From Sediminibacterium roseum (GTDB lineage Bacteria > Bacteroidota > Bacteroidia > Chitinophagales > Chitinophagaceae), in NCBI RefSeq assembly GCF_009939005.1, contig NZ_JAACJS010000012.1, positions 186,001-250,000 of the forward strand: a DNA stretch of 64,000 nt. The letters are read 5' to 3'. Below, piece by piece: positions 16,766-24,921 of this stretch; position 1 is the first letter of the stretch, and every line of letters starts with the position of its first letter. Below the pieces are notes generated by a model, which was not told where the DNA came from, made no database searches, and saw only the letters and a list, made by a program, of their open reading frames with translations. The position numbers and the translations under genes are program-made.

Positions 16766-17605
16766 ATGCACACCATCCTTGTATTAACCGATTTTTCTGA
16801 AGCCGCGGCCTATGCCGCCTCTTATGCGTGTTTATTGGCGCGGCAGCTCAAGGCTCCTAATATTGTGTTGTATCACAGTTACAAAGCTGTGGTTACACCC
16901 GGTGATTCGGTGATGTATACGGGAGATGAAGATGCGCTTTGCCAGGTGGCGAAAGATGTATTGATCGAATTGTCTGCATCACTGGCCGACCAGGTTCCGG
17001 AAGGTTGCGACCTTCGCTACCAGGCATCCACAAAAACACTGGAGGAGATCAATGCGATCACCGAAGAAGAGGGCGCAGACCTGGTGGTGATGGGTACAAC
17101 AGGCAAGGGAAGGGTAGAGGCCCTGGTTGCGGGTAGCAACGCGATCTCTGTTTGCGAAGCGAGCGAAGTGCCGGTGGTACTGGTTCCTGCACACGTTTCA
17201 ATGAACCCGGTAAGTTCGATCGTGTTTGCGTGTGATATGAAGGAGACAGACACGCTTCCCAAATCATGCATCGACAAAATGATACGGGCGTTTCATGTGC
17301 CACTCGAAGTATTGCACGTGAACAACGGGAAGATCGCGGAAGACAATGCCATGGAAGAGTGGCTGCACCTGCACAACCCGCAGTTCCATGAACTGGAAAG
17401 CAACGATACTGCGCAGGGCATTCTTGATTTTGCTGCTGAAAGGCCAAACGCCCTTATCATGGTAGTAGCAAAAAGGCACGGTTTCCCTTCGGCGCTGTTT
17501 CACAGGAGCGTTACAAAGCAGCTCGCGTTTCAGTCCACCACACCGCTGCTGGTACTGAGAGAAAACGAAGAGCCGGTGCCGGTGATGCCGTTGCTTGAGA
17601 TATAG
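16766..17605 (+). CDS. Universal stress protein with two UspA domains
   Basis: A 279-residue cytoplasmic protein made of two UspA domains (about 1-148 and 149-275). The first domain has the ATP-binding pattern G-2x-G-9x-G at GTTGKGRVEALVAGSNA, and the start TILVLTDFSEAAAYAASYA is typical. The second lacks a full glycine motif (VAKRHGFPSALFHRSVTKQ), which is common in tandem Usp proteins where one half is degenerate. It likely acts in stress adaptation. Confidence 0.93.
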   Translation: MHTILVLTDFSEAAAYAASYACLLARQLKAPNIVLYHSYKAVVTPGDSVMYTGDEDALCQVAKDVLIELSASLADQVPEGCDLRYQASTKTLEEINAITEEEGADLVVMGTTGKGRVEALVAGSNAISVCEASEVPVVLVPAHVSMNPVSSIVFACDMKETDTLPKSCIDKMIRAFHVPLEVLHVNNGKIAEDNAMEEWLHLHNPQFHELESNDTAQGILDFAAERPNALIMVVAKRHGFPSALFHRSVTKQLAFQSTTPLLVLRENEEPVPVMPLLEI

Positions 17606-17624
17606 GGGAACTTTTACGCAGCTA

Positions 17625-18710
17625 TCAAACATAATTCTTTGCACAACTCAATCCCGACAATTTCGGCTCCATCAGCCCTTTTTGCTGTACAAGAATATTA
17701 AAGCGGCTGCTGATGCGCATGATCTTACGGTAGAGCTGGATGATCTTTTCTTTGCAGGACGATCCATCGCCGGTATCCAGTTCATCGAGTGCAGGCACCA
17801 AGCCCAATCCGTGCAGGAAATGCGCCTGGCTCGTAAAACCGCAACACTCGAGCCCATGTTTGCGGCCCCAGTGATGCAGGGCGGTGAAGTTTACATGCGC
17901 CTTGATGTCTTTCTCACCAACGGCCCTGTAAATAACACCCGTTTGATCATCATCACAGATCAGGTTACCGCGGTGTCGCGAAAGGCTGAAGAATTCGTTG
18001 GCGGGGAAACCATGATCGATCGTAAGCATAAACCCTTTCTGCAGCGCGGACGCGTTTTTGCGCAGCCATTGCAGCGCATCCATGTTTATTTCTGTTCGGT
18101 AACCTGGGGGCAGTACAACGTGCATCTCCTTCAGGTATTCTTTCAGCGCGTCGGAAGCGGGGCGCAGTATTTCAATAAATCCGTCTTTGTAATCAACAAA
18201 AACTTCCATCAGTTCTTTCTGCATCACCACTTCATGAACCGCAAAATTGTTTACCACCTCATTCGACAAAATGCAATCGGGCACATAAGGCACCTGTTCT
18301 ATTGATGAGAACCATTCTGCTTCTTCGCACAAATGTTTACGCTCTCGTTCCATCACTGCATCGCATTTTTCAATGATGCAGTAATGGAGGTTTTTATACA
18401 GCTCCGGTTTATTTTTAAAATACCCAAAGATGGCCCTGCAGAAATTGCCTGTGCCCGCGCCATATTCTACAATAGTGAAAGAATTTTTGTCCAGTAGTTT
18501 CCACATTTCTTCCAGCTGCCGGGCAAGAAGGGCACCTATCACAGATGCCAGTTCCGGGCTTTCCTCGCGCTCGTTTAGCCGCCTGGTGCGTTGATCGATG
18601 GATGAGTAGTACCCCTGTTCAGGATAATACAGGGCCATTTCCATAAAATCGTGGAAAGAAAGCGGTCCTTCATGCTGTATCGTCTGGATGATGATCTCGC
18701 TCAGGGGCAT
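17625..18710 (-). CDS. SAM-dependent methyltransferase, MidA/NDUFAF7-like
   Basis: A 361-residue protein of the COG1565 family. Residues near the start (GPLSFHDFMEMALYYPEQGYY) form the family's N-terminal signature. The SAM-binding motif I is EYGAGTGNFCRAIF, and YCIIEKCDAVMERERKHL and ILSNEVVNNFAVHE follow in order. The mitochondrial relative methylates an arginine in a complex I subunit; the bacterial target is unknown. In-frame codons continue upstream to 18737, but the ATG at 18710 fits the family start. Confidence 0.9.
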   Translation of the reverse strand: MPLSEIIIQTIQHEGPLSFHDFMEMALYYPEQGYYSSIDQRTRRLNEREESPELASVIGALLARQLEEMWKLLDKNSFTIVEYGAGTGNFCRAIFGYFKNKPELYKNLHYCIIEKCDAVMERERKHLCEEAEWFSSIEQVPYVPDCILSNEVVNNFAVHEVVMQKELMEVFVDYKDGFIEILRPASDALKEYLKEMHVVLPPGYRTEINMDALQWLRKNASALQKGFMLTIDHGFPANEFFSLSRHRGNLICDDDQTGVIYRAVGEKDIKAHVNFTALHHWGRKHGLECCGFTSQAHFLHGLGLVPALDELDTGDGSSCKEKIIQLYRKIMRISSRFNILVQQKGLMEPKLSGLSCAKNYV

Positions 18711-18851
18711 ATGGATGGTGAGAGAAAATGATGCCAAAGAGAACGCGGCCTTGTGAGCCGAAACAACGGCGTATCCGAACGTTTTATACTATTTTCAAGA
18801 GCCGGTTCCTTACGAAGCTCCCATGGCATCGTTTTTAAATAGGTTCTGTTG

Positions 18852-20315
18852 ATGTTAATACACAATCCCGCCCCCCGACGATTCATAGTACGAATTGCTT
18901 TGCTGATGCTTGTTTTGTCAGCCGATGTACAGGACGCTTTAACGCAACAGGTATTTTATCCAACGCCGCCCAGCGACAGCATTGCGAAGATCCCGCTGGT
19001 AGAGCGGCCGCGCCGCAAACGTTTCGGCCGTGGTGCGCTTGAGCTGGCATTGGCCGAGGCGGTACCTTTTTCGTTTAACAGGTATGTGCAGCATACAGAC
19101 TTTGCGCAGGTAGACTGGCAATCGACGGGGCACAATCTCAACCCTGCCAACTGGCGTTACGACAGCGATGATTTTGGTACGAATAATTTTTCACATCCTT
19201 ACCACGGCAGCCTTTATTACAATTCTTTCCGTTCCAATGGGTATAGTTTCTGGCAGTCGGTGCCCGCAACTGCCATTGGCAGTTATATATGGGAAACTTT
19301 TGGGGAGAACGAAGCACCTTCTCCCAATGATTTCATCAACACAACATTTGGGGGTATTGTATTGGGAGAAATGACACACCGCCTCGCCAACAAAATTGTA
19401 AACAACAGGCGCAGGGGGTTCAGGAGACAGGTGAATGAAGTGGTTGCTTTCCTGATCAACCCGATGAATGGCCTCAACCGCATCATCGACGGGCGTTGGG
19501 GCAGGCGCATGAACAATTCAGTGGAAACAGATTCTTCGAAAATCTATGCGGAGTTTGATATCGGCCAGCGCAAATTCAATACGGGCAACCAGGTGCCACC
19601 GCGTTTCGGCTGGTATGGGCATATCAAGTTCTTATATGGAACGCCGTTTCAGAATTACCGCAAACCATTCAGCAATATCTCGATCAATGTAGAAGCGGGG
19701 CACGACGACAGTTCGCTCATCAACGTAGTAAGTGTGTATGGATCGCTGGCAGGGTGGGAGATCATCGATAATGAAAGAATGCAATCGTATGCCATCTTAT
19801 CCGCCAACTACGATTACATACACAACGAGGCATTTTTTTACGGCGCGCAAAGTGTGAAGATCAACATCATCTCAAATTATGGGCTGATGCGTAAGGCCAA
19901 GATCAGCACGGCCGGCAGTGCGGGTATTACTTTGCTTGCCGCCATACCGGATGCCTATAAGTACGGCATACGGCCCTACGATTACGGTTCCGGCATCAAC
20001 ATCAGCGGCAGTGCCGGTTTGAGCCTGCTTGATAAATTTTATTTCGGGATCAATTACGGCGGCGGATGGGTGGTAACACTGAACGGCAACCCTTCTCACT
20101 ATTACCTCCATACCGTAACCAGCGAGGCGCGTTACACTTTTATGAAAAATCTTTCTGCCTGCGTTGAGCCCGGTTATTTCACGCTCCGCGGCCATTACAA
20201 GGATCTTCCTGATGTGAACAAAAGCTATCCGTATCTGCGCGTATCCTTACGGTATCACCTCAATGCCAGGCAACTCAAGTTCGACGAGGAAAAGACCACC
20301 AAAATGAAGCAGTGA
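18852..20315 (+). CDS. DUF3943 outer-membrane-type protein
   Basis: A 487-residue exported protein. A basic N-terminus and hydrophobic segment (RRFIVRIALLMLVLSADVQDALTQ) form the signal peptide. The DUF3943 region is recognisable at FSHPYHGSLYYNSFRSNGYSFWQS, and GGIVLGEMTHRLAN and the VVAFLINPMNGLNRIIDG segment follow. The second half consists of amphipathic beta strands ending in an aromatic residue pattern, consistent with an outer-membrane barrel. The function is unknown; the PEBP gene follows closely. Confidence 0.85.
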   Translation: MLIHNPAPRRFIVRIALLMLVLSADVQDALTQQVFYPTPPSDSIAKIPLVERPRRKRFGRGALELALAEAVPFSFNRYVQHTDFAQVDWQSTGHNLNPANWRYDSDDFGTNNFSHPYHGSLYYNSFRSNGYSFWQSVPATAIGSYIWETFGENEAPSPNDFINTTFGGIVLGEMTHRLANKIVNNRRRGFRRQVNEVVAFLINPMNGLNRIIDGRWGRRMNNSVETDSSKIYAEFDIGQRKFNTGNQVPPRFGWYGHIKFLYGTPFQNYRKPFSNISINVEAGHDDSSLINVVSVYGSLAGWEIIDNERMQSYAILSANYDYIHNEAFFYGAQSVKINIISNYGLMRKAKISTAGSAGITLLAAIPDAYKYGIRPYDYGSGINISGSAGLSLLDKFYFGINYGGGWVVTLNGNPSHYYLHTVTSEARYTFMKNLSACVEPGYFTLRGHYKDLPDVNKSYPYLRVSLRYHLNARQLKFDEEKTTKMKQ

Positions 20316-20363
20316 CCCGTGCGCATGGCACAGTTTTTTTCCCGGTCAGAACAAACTGAATGT

Positions 20364-20858
20364 ATGGATAGCAAAGAAAGAGGGCATCTCGTGGTCACGA
20401 GCCCTGTGTTTGACCATGAGGGTGAAATTCCTTCACGGTACACATGCGATGGAGACAACATCAACCCGCCACTGGTAATTGACCAGATCCCGAAAGACGC
20501 AGTATCCCTCGCCATCATCATGGAAGATCCCGATGCGCCGGACGGAACATTTGTGCACTGGCTCTGCTGGAACATTCCACCAAAACCAGGCATATCGGAA
20601 AACGCAAATCCAGGCATCAACGGCGTAAACGGCAAAGGGAAAACAGGATACCATGGGCCCTGTCCGCCATCCGGCACACACCGTTACTTTTTTTACGTGT
20701 ATGCACTGGATACGGCCTTCGATCTTTCACCGCAAACAGACAAGGAAGTATTTTTCAGCCTGATCGAACCGCATATCCTCGCTGAAGGAACGCTGTTGGG
20801 TTTATACGGGCAGTTCAGCAATGCCGAAAAACGCGAGCATCAACTGGAAGCGCATTGA
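20364..20858 (+). CDS. YbhB/YbcL family PEBP-like protein
   Basis: A 164-residue protein of the phosphatidylethanolamine-binding protein superfamily (Raf kinase inhibitor-like in name only). The conserved ligand-pocket motifs DPDAPDGTFVHW and GPCPPSGTHRYFF are present. Bacterial members are cytoplasmic or periplasmic and of unknown ligand; no signal peptide is seen. The frame is open from 20319, but the ATG at 20364 best fits the family start. Confidence 0.93.
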   Translation: MDSKERGHLVVTSPVFDHEGEIPSRYTCDGDNINPPLVIDQIPKDAVSLAIIMEDPDAPDGTFVHWLCWNIPPKPGISENANPGINGVNGKGKTGYHGPCPPSGTHRYFFYVYALDTAFDLSPQTDKEVFFSLIEPHILAEGTLLGLYGQFSNAEKREHQLEAH

Positions 20859-20967
20859 GATTGGTGGCGCAGGAATTGTATAAGTAAAAGTAGAGCATAG
20901 TTCCCTGTTTGGGGAATTGTACAACAGCCAGACAGGCGATCCATATTTAGAACCTAACTCACACAAC

Positions 20968-21621
20968 ATGAAAAAGATCAAGATGAGCGCTTTATCCATT
21001 TGGATGATGGGCGCGTTAACAAGCGTTGTTTTTATGACATCCTGCAAAAGCAAGGACTACAAAGACGCCGATGCAACAACAGATTCACTCCAGGCACAAA
21101 TGAGGGCCGATTCAATTACGCGCCAGGAAGCGGTGAAAGTTGATTCACTCTCAAACGCGAACACACCGGTGGTGAGCAACCTCCCGGGAACAGCAAAACC
21201 GAACCCGGCCAAAAGGCGTGGTAAGGGGTCGATCATTTACCAGGTAGACAAAGACTATGAAACACGTTACAACCGCATCCCTATCCAGGTGAACAACGAA
21301 GGGATCTACAGTCGCGCAGAAGTAAGGCCAAGTTTTCCCGGCGGAGAAAAAGCGCTTGCTAAATTTATCCAGGACAACATAGTTTACCCTGAAAACGCAA
21401 TTGAAGAAGGCGTTGAAGGACGCGTAGAGGTAATGTTTGCCGTAGACGAAAACGGCCGTGTTTATACACCGGTGGTTACCGGCGACAGGGCAGGCTACGG
21501 TCTTGACGAAGAAGCCACCCGCGTGGTAAGCAAAATGCCAACCTGGAACCCGGGACAGATCAAGGGCAGGAATGTAAAATCATATTATACGCTTCCGATC
21601 ACTTTCCAGATCAATCCATAA
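20968..21621 (+). CDS. Lipoprotein with TonB C-terminal domain
   Basis: A 217-residue protein. The C-terminal domain (about 125-217) is a Bacteroidota TonB domain: PSFPGGEKALAKFI, then NIVYPENAIEEGVEGRVEVMFAVDENGRV, then ATRVVSKMPTWNPG. The N-terminus, however, ends its hydrophobic segment with a lipobox (VVFMTSCKS, Cys26) instead of a single inner-membrane anchor. The middle is a charged linker with a Pro/Lys/Arg-rich stretch. A lipoprotein TonB domain may sit in the outer leaflet of the inner membrane or in the outer membrane, so energy transduction with ExbBD is uncertain. No exbBD genes are adjacent. Confidence 0.85.
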   Translation: MKKIKMSALSIWMMGALTSVVFMTSCKSKDYKDADATTDSLQAQMRADSITRQEAVKVDSLSNANTPVVSNLPGTAKPNPAKRRGKGSIIYQVDKDYETRYNRIPIQVNNEGIYSRAEVRPSFPGGEKALAKFIQDNIVYPENAIEEGVEGRVEVMFAVDENGRVYTPVVTGDRAGYGLDEEATRVVSKMPTWNPGQIKGRNVKSYYTLPITFQINP

Positions 21622-21647
21622 AAAAGAGTTGACGGGCTTCAGATGCA

Positions 21648-21683
21648 AAGGCCAAAAACGTAAATCGTTTTTGGCCTTTTTTA
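21648..21683. terminator. Bidirectional intrinsic terminator
   Basis: AAGGCCAAAAACG and CGTTTTTGGCCTT form a 13-bp stem with a 5-nt loop, followed by TTTTATT. It separates the convergent TonB-lipoprotein and DUF3667 genes. Confidence 0.85.
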
Positions 21684-22508
21684 TTATTGTTGTTTGATGA
21701 ATCCCATGGCTATAAATACAGCCATGAAAACGAAGATCAACGCGAACCATGCCAAAACCGCGATCGCAGATTTGACAATCGTCTTTGTAAGGCCCTGCTT
21801 TATTGGATCATTGATGAAACGGTAATAAAATACGGTTCGGTAAAAGATCTCAAAAAGCGCAAACAGCACGGTGAAGATCATCATGTTAACATACGGCCGG
21901 GTGAAGTACATCAACGGAGTAACCACAAGGCAATGAACAAGGTTTGTAAAGCCCACCAGGTAAAGATTAGCGGTGAGGTGCTCCGTATAATTGTATCCCG
22001 ATCTCCTGTACATCACCCAAACGATCAGGCTTATATAAGGCACCGCCAGCATTGCAACATAATTGGTGTACCTGGCGAGGTAGCGGTACGCTTCATTGCT
22101 TCGCTGCCTCACAATCTGTTGAGCCTGGAGTTTCTTTTCCGACAGCGTCATGTTACCCGTTACCCCGGCAGTAACTGAATCGCGCGTTTCGATCATTTGT
22201 CTGTCGCGATGCGTTACGGTAGCCGCAAAAAGAAACAAAGCGGCCACGAGCAGGAAGAAATTGAGCGGGGGGAAATATTTCTTTCGTTTACCGGCAATGT
22301 ATTCGCGTGCAACCACTCCCGGTTTTGTTGCAAGCGCTTTTACCAGCTGTACAATTCCTTTGTCTGCATGTGTAAAGTAATGGAACCCGTCGTGCAGCAC
22401 ATCTTTTAAAGTGAGCCTGTGAAGGTTCGTCTTTTGCCCGCAGGCCGGGCAGAATCTGGGGGTGGCGGCAATGGGTTCGTCGCAGTTTGCACAATGGTTT
22501 GGTTGCAT
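21684..22508 (-). CDS. DUF3667 membrane protein with N-terminal zinc ribbon
   Basis: A 274-residue inner-membrane protein. The N-terminus has a zinc ribbon (CANC at 6-9 and CPAC near 20-23 followed by GQK), then the family segment LTLKDVLHDGFHYFTHADKGIVQLVKAL and KPGVVAREYIAGKRKKYFPPLNFFLL. Five hydrophobic helices fill the remainder. This matches the DUF3667 family, which has no known function. The open frame reaches 22604, but the chosen ATG puts the zinc ribbon at the start. Confidence 0.9.
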   Translation of the reverse strand: MQPNHCANCDEPIAATPRFCPACGQKTNLHRLTLKDVLHDGFHYFTHADKGIVQLVKALATKPGVVAREYIAGKRKKYFPPLNFFLLVAALFLFAATVTHRDRQMIETRDSVTAGVTGNMTLSEKKLQAQQIVRQRSNEAYRYLARYTNYVAMLAVPYISLIVWVMYRRSGYNYTEHLTANLYLVGFTNLVHCLVVTPLMYFTRPYVNMMIFTVLFALFEIFYRTVFYYRFINDPIKQGLTKTIVKSAIAVLAWFALIFVFMAVFIAMGFIKQQ

Positions 22509-22633
22509 ATTGCTAATGTAGGAAAAAAGAGGGAGGCGCGGAAAGCATTGGTAAATGTGGCCCGGGGTGGCAATAAACACGGCAACCGCTTGCCATGGTA
22601 TCATATTTTAATACAGCCTTGTAAACGCGCATC

Positions 22634-22798
22634 ATGAAAAAATCAATATTCATTTTAGCCATCCTGGCCACGTTGATCACGGCTTGCGGAAACAATTCAT
22701 CATCCAACAGCGATTCAAACGGTAAAAGCATGACGCCTTTGAGCGACAGTGCCAAAATAGATACGGTGCGGCCCACAGATTCCATTATCAAAGGGTAG
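22634..22798 (+). CDS. Small lipoprotein, 54 residues
   Basis: A short gene starting at an ATG that encodes a lipoprotein signal MKKSIFILAILATLITACGN (Cys18) followed by a Ser/Asn-rich tail ending in a stop at 22796. The clear signal and lipobox make it convincing despite its size. A TTGTAAACG motif lies 7 bp upstream of the start (22619-22627). The function is unknown; it diverges from the DUF3667 gene and precedes the ABC exporter. Confidence 0.75.
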   Translation: MKKSIFILAILATLITACGNNSSSNSDSNGKSMTPLSDSAKIDTVRPTDSIIKG

Positions 22799-22882
22799 GC
22801 GTTCCTATTTCATGCTGGGGCCGTAAAAACTGCCCTGCAACGCGGCACAAGTGCTATTGTGCAGGGTGGTATATGCACAGGC

Positions 22883-24778
22883 ATGTCCATTCATCACAAT
22901 GATCCCCCCGTAAAATCCCCCGCACCCGTTACCTTTGCCAAAACCATTTTTTTGAAGCACCTCGCAGCCCTCAACAAATATTTCTGGAAATACCGCAAAC
23001 GTTTTTTCATCGGGATCTTTTTCGTAACGGCATCCAATTACCTCGCCGTGCTTGCGCCGCAGATCACGGGGTTTGTGGTGAACGAGGTCGGGCGGCGTTT
23101 ACCCGGCGCCAGGCCCATGGGCACCAGGCCGGTGCACGATATATTGGTGGATCAGTTCATCAGCAAAATACAATCCTTCCAGTTCAGCTTCGGATGGCTG
23201 GTGGCTTTGTGCAGCATCACCATTTTGCTGCTGGCGGCGTTGAGAGGGCTGTTCATCTTTTTTATGCGGCAGACCCTGATCGTGATGAGCCGCCACATCG
23301 AATACGACCAGAAAAACGAGATCTATAACCACTACCAGCGACTCGACACCAATTTCTATAAGACCCACAGTACCGGCGACCTGATGAACCGCATGGCCGA
23401 AGACGTGAGCCGTGTACGGATGTACATCGGCCCCGCCGTGATGTACCTGATCAACCTCGTAACGCTGATCGGTTTCTGCGTGTTCAACATGCTTCGCAAA
23501 GACGTGCACCTCACGCTGCTCGTGCTCGCGCCGCTGCCTTTACTGGCCGTTACGATCTATTTTGTGAACAGCATCATCAACAAAAAAAGCGAAAAGATAC
23601 AGGCGCTGCTATCGGATCTGACCACCAATGCACAGGAATCTTTTTCCGGGATACGCGTGATCAAATCGTTCGTGCAGGAAAAAGCAATGCTTGGGTTCTT
23701 CAAGAAAAACAGCGAGGCCTACAAAAAGAACGCAGTGAGCCTTGCCAAAATAGAGGCCGTTTATTTTCCAAGCATGGCTTTGATGATCGGCCTCAGTACG
23801 CTTCTGACCATCCTGATCGGAGGGATACAGGCTTTGAACGACAGCAGCAAGGTAGGACTGATCGTAGAGTTCGTGATCTACATCAACATGCTCACCTTCC
23901 CCGTGAGCGCCATCGGCTGGACGGCCAGCATGATCCAGCGCGCGGCCGCATCGCAGAAAAGGATCAACGAGTTCCTGGAAACAAAACCGATCATCACCAA
24001 TGCCCCAAATGCAACAACAGAGCCGGTTTCGGGCGATATTGTTTTTAACGATGTAAGTTTTGTTTACCCGCACACGGGCATCAAAGCCATACAGCATTTC
24101 AATCTCCATATCAAAAAAGGAAACAAGGTACTGTTGCTCGGCAGAACGGGTAGCGGTAAATCAACGCTTGCACAATTGCTGCTGCGATTTTACGACCCCA
24201 CAAGCGGCAACATCACCATCGGCGGCGCCGCATTAAACAATATAGACCTCAGGACACTCCGCGAACAGATCAGCTATGTGCAGCAGGATGTGTTCCTGTT
24301 CAGCGATACGGTTACGGACAACATCAGCTTCGGCCTTGCCCAGGCGGCCACACGGGAAAAAGTGGAACAGGCCGCAGGTTTCTCAAGCGTGCACAAAGAA
24401 ATACTCGGTTTCAGCGAGGGATATGATACGATGATCGGGGAGCGGGGTGTGACCTTGAGCGGCGGGCAAAAGCAGCGCATTTCCATTGCCCGCGCACTCA
24501 TCAAAGACCCGGAGATCGTGGTGTTTGACGATTGTCTCAGCGCCGTTGACGCAAAAACAGAGCACGAGATCATCAGCAACCTCTACCGCTATCTACACGA
24601 TAAGACCGCGATCATCATAACCCACCGGATTTTCTCATCGTTCCGTTTCGATAACATCATTGTGCTCGAAGATGGCGGCCTGGCCGAACAGGGTACGCAC
24701 GACGAACTGATGAAGCGGAACGGCTATTACGCAGAATTGTACCGGTTGCAATTAACGGAAGAGACCGCAGAAAAATAA
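22883..24778 (+). CDS. ABC-type exporter (fused permease-ATPase) with Asp in place of the catalytic Glu
   Basis: A 631-residue MsbA-like half transporter. Six membrane helices span about 45-350, followed by the ATPase domain: Walker A LLGRTGSGKST near 418-428, Q loop YVQQDVFLFS, signature LSGGQKQR near 525-532, Walker B VVFDDCLSAVD near 545-555, and switch ITHR. The residue after the Walker B Asp, normally the catalytic Glu, is Asp here (FDD). The same change marks the degenerate half of heterodimeric exporters, so this protein may pair with a partner encoded elsewhere. The start is uncertain: GTG at 22859, ATG at 22883, or a TTG near 22956 downstream of a TACCTTTG element at about 22933. Confidence 0.9.
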   Translation: MSIHHNDPPVKSPAPVTFAKTIFLKHLAALNKYFWKYRKRFFIGIFFVTASNYLAVLAPQITGFVVNEVGRRLPGARPMGTRPVHDILVDQFISKIQSFQFSFGWLVALCSITILLLAALRGLFIFFMRQTLIVMSRHIEYDQKNEIYNHYQRLDTNFYKTHSTGDLMNRMAEDVSRVRMYIGPAVMYLINLVTLIGFCVFNMLRKDVHLTLLVLAPLPLLAVTIYFVNSIINKKSEKIQALLSDLTTNAQESFSGIRVIKSFVQEKAMLGFFKKNSEAYKKNAVSLAKIEAVYFPSMALMIGLSTLLTILIGGIQALNDSSKVGLIVEFVIYINMLTFPVSAIGWTASMIQRAAASQKRINEFLETKPIITNAPNATTEPVSGDIVFNDVSFVYPHTGIKAIQHFNLHIKKGNKVLLLGRTGSGKSTLAQLLLRFYDPTSGNITIGGAALNNIDLRTLREQISYVQQDVFLFSDTVTDNISFGLAQAATREKVEQAAGFSSVHKEILGFSEGYDTMIGERGVTLSGGQKQRISIARALIKDPEIVVFDDCLSAVDAKTEHEIISNLYRYLHDKTAIIITHRIFSSFRFDNIIVLEDGGLAEQGTHDELMKRNGYYAELYRLQLTEETAEK

Positions 24779-24921
24779 AGGAGGCTTGTTGTTGTTGAAA
24801 CGAGGCGGGAAAAACGGAAAGTGGCTCAACTTCCGCCATCCACTCATTCAAACCCACCAATCACTAACCGCCGCTACCCGTGACCAGATATGTATTAGTT
24901 TTATCACAAACTACCCTGATC

